From SG8-41 sp036555615 (GTDB lineage Bacteria; Pseudomonadota; Gammaproteobacteria; Burkholderiales; SG8-41): a DNA stretch of 23,866 nucleotides. The notes under the pieces were generated by a model. That model ran no database searches. It saw nothing but the letters and a program-made list of their open reading frames with translations, and was not told the DNA's origin. The translations under genes were made by a program, and so were the position numbers. The stretch lies in contig DATBKZ010000117.1 in NCBI GenBank assembly GCA_036555615.1, positions 1 to 23,866 on the forward strand, given 5' to 3'. Position 1 is the stretch's first letter. The number at the start of each line of letters is the position of its first letter. This document shows, piece by piece, positions 7,212 through 14,429 of this stretch.

Positions 7212-8618
7212 TCAGAACCTGCGGCCGCTTCCCACGCCGGCGTGGGATCTTGCCTGTGGCTGGCCGCCGCCGAAGCTGCGAGTCGCCGCGCGCGGGGGGC
7301 CGCTGTTCATGCGCTGCACCTGAACGGGGGTGCCTCCCGTTGCGCGGGGGGTCACGACGCTCGGGCGGACCGGGCTGCGCGCCTCGGCACGCCGTCCCGG
7401 CTCGAATCTCTGCTGCGGGGCGGGCCGTGCATTCGCCACCGGACGGCCTGCCTGCGGAGCGGGACGCAGCGTGGGCGGCCCATTCAGTGGACGGGGCTCA
7501 GCGCGCACGGCGGGCGGTGGTGCAGCCGAACGGGGCAGCGGTGTCATGCGGGGCGCGACGCTCGCGGTCCGTGATTCGGGTGCGCGCGACTGCTGCGGGC
7601 GCTGCAGATCTGCACGCGCGCTGCGCTCGGGCGGCCGATTTCTCACCTGCGGTGCGCCACGCTCGAGGCGCGGCTGCGGCGCCGCGAACTGGGGGCGAGC
7701 CTGCGGCGCGGGACTGCGGGTTTCCCGATGTCCACCGCGCGGCCCGGGCTGGGCCACGGGTCTCGGGCGATCGCCACCCCGCGGGGCTGCATGCTGGCCG
7801 GCCGGCTGCTGCCATTTCGCGTAGCGGTACGGGACGTTCCGGCGATGTACGGGATCGTGCTGCCATTTGACCGGTTTTGCATGGCTTACCGTGCGCACGT
7901 GGGGGCGATGGTCGAAGTGCACGACCTTGACGTGGCGGTGGTGCCAGTCGAAGTGGCCGAAGAAGAAGCCCCACGAAAACGCGACGGCGGGGCCCCAGTA
8001 GATGCCGGGCCACGCGTAGTATCCCGGCGGCGGACCCCAGTAGACCGGGGGATAGGCCGGCCACCACCATCCACCGTACGCCACGGTGGGGTCGTAATAC
8101 GGCACGTATACGACTTGCTGCTGCGCGGGCTCCACGAGAATATCGCCCTCCTGCCGCGTTACCCGAACCTGCTCGTTCGACCGGAGATTGCCGGCGGCCT
8201 CCGCCCGCTTGCGCAAGCCCTGAATCGCATCCATCACGTGCGGCTCCTGCTCGAGAAACGCCTCGCCCAGACGCTGCGTCCAGTCGAGATTCTCGTCCAT
8301 CCGGTGCAGGATCTGGGGAAACGCGACCAGCGACTTGACGCTCGGATCCCAGTCCATCGACTCGACGGCGCGCACCGCGTCCTGGCCCTTCAAGTGGGAA
8401 TTTCCTCGCGACCAACGTGCCGCCTGGACGATTTCGAGCGGATAGGTCGCCGCCATCAGGACCTGCGTCAACAGGGGATCGGGATAGAGCGCGATCGGGG
8501 CGAGCATCTGATCGAGCTCCTCCGGCGAGAACGCGGGACGCTCCTGCGCGGATGCTGCCGGAGCCGTGAGCAGCACGGCGAGCAACCCGGCTACCACCGA
8601 CTTGAGGAAGGTTTTCAT
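7212..8618 (-). CDS. Secreted DUF3300 domain protein with long Pro/Arg-rich tail
   Basis: A 468-residue protein of unknown function. It starts MKTFLKSVVAGLLAVLLTAP with an Ala-Ser-Ala cleavage site near residue 24, so export is expected. The DUF3300 region follows (about 30-200): FSPEELDQMLAPIALYPDPL, LTQVLMAATYPLEIVQAARW, then QQVVYVPYYDPTVAYGGWWW. Next come an aromatic/His-rich stretch (WGFFFGHFDWHHRHVKVVHF, about 225-255) and about 200 residues of low-complexity Pro, Arg, Ala and Gln ending in RRF. The start is fixed by a strong AGGAGG (8627-8632 on the complementary strand) nine bases before the ATG at 8618. It converges on metZ with a 17-base gap. The charged tail may bind polyanions or the cell wall, but no function is assigned. 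Confidence 0.85.
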   Translation of the reverse strand: MKTFLKSVVAGLLAVLLTAPAASAQERPAFSPEELDQMLAPIALYPDPLLTQVLMAATYPLEIVQAARWSRGNSHLKGQDAVRAVESMDWDPSVKSLVAFPQILHRMDENLDWTQRLGEAFLEQEPHVMDAIQGLRKRAEAAGNLRSNEQVRVTRQEGDILVEPAQQQVVYVPYYDPTVAYGGWWWPAYPPVYWGPPPGYYAWPGIYWGPAVAFSWGFFFGHFDWHHRHVKVVHFDHRPHVRTVSHAKPVKWQHDPVHRRNVPYRYAKWQQPAGQHAAPRGGDRPRPVAQPGPRGGHRETRSPAPQARPQFAAPQPRLERGAPQVRNRPPERSARADLQRPQQSRAPESRTASVAPRMTPLPRSAAPPPAVRAEPRPLNGPPTLRPAPQAGRPVANARPAPQQRFEPGRRAEARSPVRPSVVTPRATGGTPVQVQRMNSGPPRAATRSFGGGQPQARSHAGVGSGRRF

Positions 8619-8666
8619 GGCAGTGTCCTCCTGCCTATTTGAACGCGGGAGGCGGCCCATTGCACG

Positions 8667-8690
8667 TTACAAAGTGTAAGACTTTGTAAG
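8667..8690 (-). promoter_or_regulatory. Candidate response-regulator operator upstream of the DUF3300 gene
   Basis: Read towards the DUF3300 gene, the site has two CTTACA copies spaced exactly 10 bases apart, which is the half-site layout bound by OmpR/PhoB-family regulators. The same bases form a perfect eight-base palindrome TTACAAAG / CTTTGTAA (8667-8674, 8682-8689). It is markedly AT-rich against its surroundings and lies about 50-70 bases before the start codon. No regulator gene is nearby, so the cognate factor is unknown. Confidence 0.4.
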
Positions 8691-8806
8691 GTTCGCCCGG
8701 CCTGCGACGGGAAAAAGCTGGTGCGATCGAGGCTCGCCGTTTGCTGCATTGCGGCGAGTTTCGTTGGGCCAACAATTCTGCGGAGCTGGCTGCCCGAAAG
8801 ATTCGA

Positions 8807-8842
8807 CCCCTCATCCCGGCCTTCCCCCTCAACGGGGGAAGG
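8807..8842. repeat. Hairpin-forming intergenic element after lpxH
   Basis: A perfect nine-base-pair inverted repeat CCTTCCCCC (8820-8828) / GGGGGAAGG (8834-8842) has a TCAAC loop and is preceded by CCCCTCATCCC. It begins about nine bases past the lpxH stop on the minus strand, so it could end or stabilise that transcript. There is no T tract. The CCTCATCC-plus-hairpin form resembles dispersed intergenic repeats of high-GC proteobacteria. Confidence 0.45.
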
Positions 8843-8850
8843 GACATGGC

Positions 8851-9570
8851 CTAGAGCAGCTTTGCCGTGCAGCCGCTGCCATCGCAGAGGAGGTAGCCGC
8901 CGCGCTCGTACCAGTCGTTCAACACCCAGCGCTCGCAGCGGTGCCCGTCCACCTTGTGCACGTGCCGTGCCGGGCGATGGGTATGGCCGTGAATCAGCCG
9001 TGGATAGCCATGCTCGCGCAGGATTCGCTCGACCGTCGCCGGCGCCACGTCCATGATCTCCGCGCGCGTCGCCTCCTTGTGCTTCTCGCTCTCGGCGCGC
9101 ATGCGGTGGATCTGCGACCGGCGCAGGGCGCGCGGCAGGCACAGGAACAAGCGTTGAATGGCGGGGTTGCGCACCCAGGAACGGAACCTCTGGTACTTCA
9201 CGTCGTCGGTGCACAACGTATCGCCGTGCATGATGAGCGTCTTCGTGCCGTGAAGGTCGAGGGGCGTGGGGTCGGCGATCAGCTCCGCACCGCAGCGGCG
9301 CGCGAATGCCTCGCCCAGCAGCACATCGCGGTTGCCCTGCATCAGCCGCAGCTTCACCCCCTTGCCGGACAATCCCGCGAGCGCGTCGGCCACCGAGGCA
9401 TTGAAGGGATCGGTGAGGTCGTCGTCGCCCACCCAATATTCGAACAGGTCGCCGAGTACGTATATGGCCTCCGCCTTCGCGGCGGTGCCGGCGGCGAAAT
9501 CGAAGAACACCTGGTTGATGTGCGGCCGCTCGGGGGAGAGGTGGAGATCGGACACGAAAATGCTGTGCAT
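8851..9570 (-). CDS. lpxH: UDP-2,3-diacylglucosamine diphosphatase LpxH
   Basis: A 239-residue calcineurin-like metallophosphoesterase. LpxH hydrolyses UDP-2,3-diacylglucosamine to lipid X and UMP, the fourth step of lipid A synthesis at the inner membrane face. The binuclear metal motifs are all visible: D8-x-H10 in FVSDLHLS, GDLFEYWVGDD (Asp near 41), GNRD (near 79), HGD (near 114) and HGHTHRP (near 195). Length matches the family (about 240). The presence of LpxH implies a Gram-negative outer membrane. It lies downstream of the two cyclophilins on the same strand, a common betaproteobacterial order, separated by about 100 bases of repeat-bearing DNA. Confidence 0.95.
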   Translation of the reverse strand: MHSIFVSDLHLSPERPHINQVFFDFAAGTAAKAEAIYVLGDLFEYWVGDDDLTDPFNASVADALAGLSGKGVKLRLMQGNRDVLLGEAFARRCGAELIADPTPLDLHGTKTLIMHGDTLCTDDVKYQRFRSWVRNPAIQRLFLCLPRALRRSQIHRMRAESEKHKEATRAEIMDVAPATVERILREHGYPRLIHGHTHRPARHVHKVDGHRCERWVLNDWYERGGYLLCDGSGCTAKLL

Positions 9571-9579
9571 TTTCGTCTA

Positions 9580-9678
9580 GGGATGAGGGATGAGGGATGA
9601 GGGATGACGAGCGGGCGGGGCGCCGATGCAGTTGCCTGACCGCCGTTCCCTCATCCTTCCGCCCTCCGCCCTCATCCC
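9580..9678. repeat. GGGATGA tandem repeat with inverted partner between ppiB and lpxH
   Basis: Four exact, contiguous GGGATGA units occupy 9580-9607. Inverted copies follow at 9651 (TCATCC) and 9672-9678 (TCATCCC), so the roughly 100-base spacer can fold back on itself. The last inverted unit includes the ppiB stop codon. Uniform units with no spacers exclude a CRISPR array. This may be a simple-sequence or REP-like intergenic element. Confidence 0.6.
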
Positions 9679-10169
9679 TGAACTACCTCGGCGCGCTCGA
9701 TGATGACGTCCTGCAGCGGCACGTCCTGATGCATGCCCTTCGCGCCGGTCTTGACGCCCTTGATCCGGTCCACCACGTCGTTGCCCTCGACGACGCGCCC
9801 GAACACGCAATAGCCCCAGCCCTGTGGGGTCGGGGCCGTGTGGTTAAGGAAGGTGTTGTCGCTGACGTTGATGAAGAACTGCGCCGTCGCCGAGTGGGGG
9901 TCGGAGGTGCGCGCCATGGCGATCGTATAGGCTGCGTTGCTGATCTTGTTGTCGGCCTCGTTCTTGATCGGCGCGCGCGTCGGCTTCTGCTTCATCCCCG
10001 GCTCGAAGCCGCCGCCCTGGATCATGAAACCGTTGATGACGCGGTGGAAGAGCGTATTGGCGAAATGGCCGCTCCTCACGTACTCGAGAAAATTGGCGAC
10101 GGTCGCGGGCGCGCGTTTTTCATCGAGCTCCAGCGTGATGGTGCCGTGATTGGTGTGCAGTCTGATCAT
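9672..10169 (-). CDS. ppiB: Cyclophilin-type peptidyl-prolyl isomerase, cytoplasmic (PpiB-like)
   Basis: A 165-residue single-domain cyclophilin that catalyses cis-trans isomerisation of X-Pro peptide bonds. It has no signal peptide, so a cytoplasmic location is expected. The active-site stretch FHRVINGFMIQGGGF contains the catalytic Arg and the Phe/Met/Gln wall. MARTSDPHSATAQFFINVSD and GYCVFGRVVEGNDVVDRI complete the family signature. It is preceded by ppiA (16-base gap), forming a tandem of paralogues. The start codon ATG gives MIRLHTNHGTITLELDEKRA, the usual N-terminus. Confidence 0.95.
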   Translation of the reverse strand: MIRLHTNHGTITLELDEKRAPATVANFLEYVRSGHFANTLFHRVINGFMIQGGGFEPGMKQKPTRAPIKNEADNKISNAAYTIAMARTSDPHSATAQFFINVSDNTFLNHTAPTPQGWGYCVFGRVVEGNDVVDRIKGVKTGAKGMHQDVPLQDVIIERAEVVQG

Positions 10170-10185
10170 GGGTCTAAGTGAAGGA

Positions 10186-10791
10186 TTATTTCTTGATTGC
10201 CGGCTGCTGCGCCGGCGTCAGCAGTTTGACGCTTTCGAGGAGGACAGGTTTCACCGGCACGTTGCGATGTCCCCCCGGGCCGGAGCCGGTTGGCACCTTC
10301 GCGATGCGCTCGATCACGTTCATGCCCTTCACCACCTTGCCGAACACGCAGTAGCCGTATCCCTCCTGCGTCGGGTAGCGGAAATCGAGCGACTGGTTGT
10401 CTGCCACGTTGATGAAGAACTGGGCGGTCGCCGAGTGCGGATCGGACGTGCGCGCCATCGCGATCGTCCCCGTTTCGTTCTTCAGGCCGTTGGCGGCCTC
10501 GTTGCGCACCGGCGTGCGCGTCGGTTTTTCGCTGAAATCCGCCGCGTGGCCGCCGCCCTGGATCATGAAGCCGGGAATTACCCGGTGGAAGAGGGTTCCG
10601 TCGTAGTGGCGGTTCTTCACGTACTGGAGGAAATTATCGACCGTGAGTGGAGCCTTGTCGCGGTAGAGCTCGACGACGACGGTGCCCAGGCCGGTCTTCA
10701 TCTCGACCTGCGGGTTCGCGGCGCCCGCGGCAAGCGGCGCGAGCAGCAGCAGCGCCGCGGCAGCGTTCCTGAGCACCCATGTCGCGGTCAC
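10186..10791 (-). CDS. ppiA: Cyclophilin-type peptidyl-prolyl isomerase, exported (PpiA-like)
   Basis: A 201-residue cyclophilin with an N-terminal signal peptide (hydrophobic AAAALLLLAPLAAG, probable cleavage near residue 24), so it should assist folding in the periplasm. The catalytic segment is FHRVIPGFMIQGGGHAADF, followed by MARTSDPHSATAQFFINVAD and GYCVFGKVVKGMNVIERI. It differs from the neighbouring cytoplasmic paralogue mainly by the signal sequence and a C-terminal extension ending in QPAIKK. The start is GTG at 10791, which overlaps the stop of the upstream TPR gene by four bases (GTGA), so the two are translationally coupled. Confidence 0.93.
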   Translation of the reverse strand: MTATWVLRNAAAALLLLAPLAAGAANPQVEMKTGLGTVVVELYRDKAPLTVDNFLQYVKNRHYDGTLFHRVIPGFMIQGGGHAADFSEKPTRTPVRNEAANGLKNETGTIAMARTSDPHSATAQFFINVADNQSLDFRYPTQEGYGYCVFGKVVKGMNVIERIAKVPTGSGPGGHRNVPVKPVLLESVKLLTPAQQPAIKK

Positions 10792-11432
10792 AACGTGCCC
10801 GCCGGACGATCGCGTCCAACTTCGCTCGGATTCTGCGGCGGCACGGCGGGGGGTGTTGCCAAAGCAGGCTTTGCCGCAGGGGCTGCCGCGTTGGATTTCA
10901 GCGGCCGCGCGTTGCCCTCGAAGATATTCTTGATCAGGTTGAGCTTGGTCTGCAGCGGGGCATTTGCCTTGTCGAGCTGCAATGCCTTGTCGTAGGCCTG
11001 GCTCGCCAGCTTGGCATAGATGTCGCCGAGGTTCTCGTGCGCGGTGGCATAGCTCGGATGCGTGCGGATCGCCATCTCGAGGGCCGAGCGCGCCTTTTCG
11101 TACTGGCCCTGCGAGGCGTAGAGCACAGCAAGATTGTTGTACGGCTCGGGCAGCTCCGGGAACTCCTGGGTGAGCTCCGTGAACACCTTGATCGCGTCGT
11201 CCGGCTTGCGTTGCTCCGTGAGAATCAGCCCCTTCAGGAAGCGCCCGCGCGCGTCGCGCGGATTGCTCTTGAGGTGGGCGTCGACCTGCTCGAGCGCGCG
11301 CTCAAGCTGGCCTTGCCGGAACAGCTGATCGGCGCTCTGCAGCTCGTTTCCCTGCGCTGCCGCCGGGACCGTGGCGAGGAGGGCGGCGAAGGCCCCGACG
11401 ATGCAAACCAGGCGCCGGATAGGGACAAGCAT
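10788..11432 (-). CDS. Exported TPR-repeat protein
   Basis: A 214-residue protein with a signal peptide (MLVPIRRLVCIVGAFAALLA, cleavage probably after the Ala-Ala-Ala near residue 26). It then has consecutive tetratricopeptide-type helices: ELQSADQLFRQGQLERALEQ, FLKGLILTEQRKPDDAIKVF, YNNLAVLYASQGQYEKARSA and AHENLGDIYAKLASQAYDKA. TPRs mediate protein-protein contacts; a partner cannot be named. I start it at the ATG at 11432 because that gives a clean signal peptide; an upstream in-frame start would prepend about 27 residues that look like leader DNA. It is divergent from cysS and first in the TPR-ppiA-ppiB-lpxH direction. A GATAAT (-10 like) lies about 20 bases upstream on the same strand. 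Confidence 0.85.
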   Translation of the reverse strand: MLVPIRRLVCIVGAFAALLATVPAAAQGNELQSADQLFRQGQLERALEQVDAHLKSNPRDARGRFLKGLILTEQRKPDDAIKVFTELTQEFPELPEPYNNLAVLYASQGQYEKARSALEMAIRTHPSYATAHENLGDIYAKLASQAYDKALQLDKANAPLQTKLNLIKNIFEGNARPLKSNAAAPAAKPALATPPAVPPQNPSEVGRDRPAGTL

Positions 11433-11554
11433 CGTGCTATACTTTCCCGAAATTATCAGTGGGTTAGCAAGCAAATCTCCGGGAAATTTTACCAAGAACG
11501 CCGGGCAATTCAAACTGCGCTTTTTAGCTTCCCCGCCGGCATCGTTCCGCCACT

Positions 11555-11610
11555 CCGGGGGCTCCTGATCCTGCAGGGCAGCCCCGGCGCCGTCACCGGG
11601 ACGGGGCGGG
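11555..11610 (+). promoter_or_regulatory. Two mutually exclusive hairpins in the cysS leader
   Basis: AGCCCCGG (11580-11587) can pair with the upstream CCGGGGGCT (11555-11563, one bulged G), or its GCCCCG core (11581-11586) can pair with CGGGGC (11602-11607). The second stem would hide the G-rich run that is the only ribosome-binding-site candidate before the cysS ATG at 11618. In GC-rich DNA such pairings also occur by chance. Confidence 0.25.
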
Positions 11611-11617
11611 TTGAACC

Positions 11618-12988
11618 ATGCTGAAAATCTACAATACCCTGGCTCGCGCGAAGCAGGAATTCGTTCCCCTCGTTCCCGGCCGCGTCCGCATGTATGTGTG
11701 CGGCATGACGGTCTACGACTACTGCCATCTCGGCCATGCGCGGGTCATGCTGGTCTTCGACGTCGTGCGCCGCTGGCTGCGCGCCCTGGGGCTCGAGGTG
11801 ACCTACGTGCGCAACATCACCGACATCGACGACAAGATCATCAAGCGCGCGCAGGAAAACCGTGAGCCGATCGAGGCGTTGACTGCGCGTTTCATCGCGG
11901 CGATGGACGAGGACAACGCGGCGCTCGGCGTCGAGAAGCCCGACTTCGAGCCGCGTGCCACGGAGCATGTGGCCGGCATGCAGAAGATGATCGCCGTGCT
12001 CGAGAGCCGCGGGCTCGCCTACCGCGCGGCGAATGGCGACGTCAACTTTGCGGTGCGCAAGTTTCCCGATTACGGGAAGCTCTCGGGGAAATCGCTGGAC
12101 GACCTGCGCGCCGGCGAGCGCGTGGACGTCCTGCCCGGCAAGCAGGACCCCCTCGACTTCGTGCTGTGGAAGTCGGCAAAGGTGGGCGAGCCATACTGGG
12201 AGTCGGAGTGGGGCAGGGGGCGTCCCGGCTGGCACCTCGAATGCTCGGTCATGTCGAGCGCGCTCCTCGGCAACCATTTCGACATCCATGGCGGCGGCCA
12301 GGATCTTCAATTCCCGCATCACGAGAACGAGATCGCGCAGTCGGAAGGCGCGAATCAGGAGCCCTTCGTCAACTACTGGATGCACAACGGCTTCGTGCGC
12401 GTGGACAACGAGAAGATGTCGAAGTCGCTCGGCAACTTCTTCACCGTGCGCGAAGTGCTGGCGCGCTACGACGCCGAGGTTGTCCGCTTCTTCGTCATCC
12501 GCGCCCACTACCGCAGCCCGCTCAACTACTCCGACCAGCACCTCGAGGATGCGAAGCACGCCTTGACCCGGCTCTACACGGCGCTGAAGGGAATCGATGC
12601 CGCCGCGGGCCCTGTTGACTGGCGCGACGCCCATGCCCAGCGCTTCCGCGATGCCATGAACGACGACTTCAACACGCCGGAGGCGGTCGCGGTGCTGTTC
12701 GACCTCGCGAACGAGTTGAACAAGAGCCGCTTGTCGAAGGAAGCGTCCCTGCTGAAATCGCTCGCCGGCGTACTTGGACTGCTCCAGCGCCAGCCGGAAG
12801 AATTCCTGCAGGCGCTCCCGGCGGGCGAGGGGCTGACGCCGCAGCGTATCGAGGCGCTGATCGCCGAGCGGGCAGCGGCGCGGAAGACCCGCAACTTCGC
12901 CGAAGCCGACCGCATCCGCAAGGCGCTGCTCGAGCAGGGCGTCGCGCTTGAGGACACGGCGCGGGGCACGCTCTGGCGGCGAAGCTGA
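11618..12988 (+). CDS. cysS: Cysteinyl-tRNA synthetase
   Basis: A 456-residue class I aminoacyl-tRNA synthetase that charges tRNA-Cys. The HIGH-type motif is H37-L-G-H40 in CHLGHARV and the KMSKS loop is at residues 266-270 (EKMSKSLGNFFTV). Zinc ligands are visible: C28 (VCGMT), the Cys of HLECSVMSS and the His/Glu of FPHHENEIAQSE. The C-terminus has the anticodon-binding helical domain with AARKTRNFAEADRIR. Length matches the family (about 460). It is divergent from the TPR gene, the standard position beside the cyclophilin/lpxH group. Its ATG has only a weak G-rich ribosome binding site. Confidence 0.97.
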   Translation: MLKIYNTLARAKQEFVPLVPGRVRMYVCGMTVYDYCHLGHARVMLVFDVVRRWLRALGLEVTYVRNITDIDDKIIKRAQENREPIEALTARFIAAMDEDNAALGVEKPDFEPRATEHVAGMQKMIAVLESRGLAYRAANGDVNFAVRKFPDYGKLSGKSLDDLRAGERVDVLPGKQDPLDFVLWKSAKVGEPYWESEWGRGRPGWHLECSVMSSALLGNHFDIHGGGQDLQFPHHENEIAQSEGANQEPFVNYWMHNGFVRVDNEKMSKSLGNFFTVREVLARYDAEVVRFFVIRAHYRSPLNYSDQHLEDAKHALTRLYTALKGIDAAAGPVDWRDAHAQRFRDAMNDDFNTPEAVAVLFDLANELNKSRLSKEASLLKSLAGVLGLLQRQPEEFLQALPAGEGLTPQRIEALIAERAAARKTRNFAEADRIRKALLEQGVALEDTARGTLWRRS

Positions 12989-13009
12989 CGGCCGGGCAGG
13001 ACGGCCGTC
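12987..13009 (+). terminator. Hairpin at the end of cysS, possible terminator
   Basis: A perfect seven-base-pair stem GACGGCC (12987-12993) / GGCCGTC (13003-13009) with a nine-base loop starts on the cysS stop codon. No T tract follows, so it may stabilise the 3' end rather than act as an intrinsic terminator. Confidence 0.3.
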
Positions 13010-13044
13010 ATCCTCGCGAGGGCGGGGATCCAGTGCAGGGGTTT
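13010..13044 (-). repeat. Dispersed intergenic repeat of the dRS3-like (WIPAFAGMT) type
   Basis: The bases form a near-palindrome ATCCTCGC (13010-13017) / GCGGGGAT (13022-13029) with a GAGG loop and one G-T pair, followed by CCAGTGCAGGGGTTT. Read on the minus strand it encodes HWIPALARMTAV, a variant of the WIPAFAGMT peptide that marks a widespread family of proteobacterial intergenic repeats related in form to neisserial dRS3. It fills most of the gap between cysS and the transporter gene. Confidence 0.6.
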
Positions 13045-13057
13045 AGGGAGAGACTGC

Positions 13058-14305
13058 TTGCTGCTTGCCTTGCAAAGCGCGTTCGGATTCTTCGCCATCT
13101 TTCTGATCGCGTGGCTGCTGTCGGAAGACCGCCGCGCGGTGCCGTGGCGCATCGTGGTCTCCGGCGCGGCGCTCCAGATCGTGCTCGCCGCGGCGCTGCT
13201 CAAGCTGCCGCTGTTCCGGGACGTGTTCCTGGCGCTGAACGATCTTCTGTCCGCTCTGGAGCGGGCGACCCAGGAGGGCACGCGCTTCGTGTTCGGCTTC
13301 CTCGGCGGCGGGCCGCAACCCTTCGCGGAGCGGCCCGGAGCCTCGAGCTTCGTCCTGGCATTCCGTGCGCTGCCGCTGATCCTCGTGGTGAGCGCGCTCT
13401 CTGCGCTGCTGTTCTACTGGCGGGTGCTGCCCGCAGTCGTGCGCGCGTTTGCCGTCGTGCTGGAGAAGGCGATGGGCGTGGGCGGTGCCGTCGGGCTGTC
13501 AACGGCTGCCAACATCCTTGTCGGCATGGTGGAAGCGCCGCTCTTCGTGCGGCCCTACCTGAAGGAGATGAGCCGGGGCGAGCTCTTCATCGTCATGACC
13601 GCAGGCATGGCCGGCATCGCGGGCACCGTGATGGCGCTCTACGCGGCGATCCTCGGCCCGGTGGTCCCGGACGCGATGGGCCACATCCTGTCAGCGTCTA
13701 TCATCAGCGCGCCCGCTGCGATCCTGGTCGCCGCGGTGATGGTGCCGCCGCGCGGCGCGCCGACCTCCGGCCAGCTCGTCCCGCCGCAGCAGGCGCGGAG
13801 CAGCATGGACGCCGTGACGCGCGGCACGCTCGATGGGCTGCAGCTGCTCCTCGCCATCGTGGCGATGCTGATCGTGCTGATCGCGCTGGTCACCCTCGTC
13901 AATCTCGCGCTCGGGCTGCTGCCGCATTTGGGCGGAGCGCAGGTGACGCTGCAGCGGGTGCTGGGCTACGCGATGGCGCCGCTCGTGTGGCTCGCCGGCG
14001 TGCCCGCTCACGAGGCGGTCACGGCCGGGGCCCTCATGGGAACGAAGACCGTGCTGAACGAGTTCATCGCCTACGTGGATCTTGCGCAGCTGCCTGCCGA
14101 TGCGCTCGGGGCGAGAAGCCGGCTCATCATGACCTACAGCCTGTGCGGCTTCGCCAATTTCGGTAGCCTCGGCATCCTGATCGGCGGCATGGCGTCCATG
14201 GTGCCGGAGCGGCGCGACGAGATCGTCGCGCTCGGGCTGCGCTCCATCGCGGCCGGCACGCTGGCGACCCTGATGACGGGCGCGGCGGTCGGCATGCTTG
14301 CTTGA
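13058..14305 (+). CDS. Concentrative nucleoside transporter (CNT/NupC family)
   Basis: A 415-residue polytopic inner-membrane protein that should import nucleosides with H+ or Na+. The N-terminal helices begin FGFFAIFLIAWLLSEDRRAV. The family core is clear: ALPLILVVSALSALLFYWRV, GLSTAANILVGMVEAPLFVR (the conserved Glu in VEAP contacts the nucleoside ribose in CNTs) and FIVMTAGMAGIAGTVMALYA. The second half has TVLNEFIAYVDL and CGFANFGSLGILIGG. Length is normal for bacterial CNTs (about 400-425). The start appears to be TTG at 13058, with GGGAG (13046-13050) seven bases upstream. Neighbours give no substrate clue. Confidence 0.92.
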   Translation: MLLALQSAFGFFAIFLIAWLLSEDRRAVPWRIVVSGAALQIVLAAALLKLPLFRDVFLALNDLLSALERATQEGTRFVFGFLGGGPQPFAERPGASSFVLAFRALPLILVVSALSALLFYWRVLPAVVRAFAVVLEKAMGVGGAVGLSTAANILVGMVEAPLFVRPYLKEMSRGELFIVMTAGMAGIAGTVMALYAAILGPVVPDAMGHILSASIISAPAAILVAAVMVPPRGAPTSGQLVPPQQARSSMDAVTRGTLDGLQLLLAIVAMLIVLIALVTLVNLALGLLPHLGGAQVTLQRVLGYAMAPLVWLAGVPAHEAVTAGALMGTKTVLNEFIAYVDLAQLPADALGARSRLIMTYSLCGFANFGSLGILIGGMASMVPERRDEIVALGLRSIAAGTLATLMTGAAVGMLA

Positions 14306-14429
14306 GTAATTGGGCGGGCCGGAGCCGTTGCAATGGAAATGTGAACCTGGCCCTATTATTCTGAGCCTTGCGAGCGCGGTATTATAGGTAGACTGTCGCG
14401 CGGCCATCATTTAGCAAGTGACGCGAACG

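Noticed and set aside
8615..9436. 273-codon minus-strand frame overlapping lpxH in another frame
   Set aside because: Arg/Pro/His-rich composition typical of an out-of-frame read; LpxH motifs occupy the correct frame.
9580..9607. Short tandem repeats as a possible CRISPR
   Set aside because: Units are 7 bp with no spacers, and no cas genes are present.
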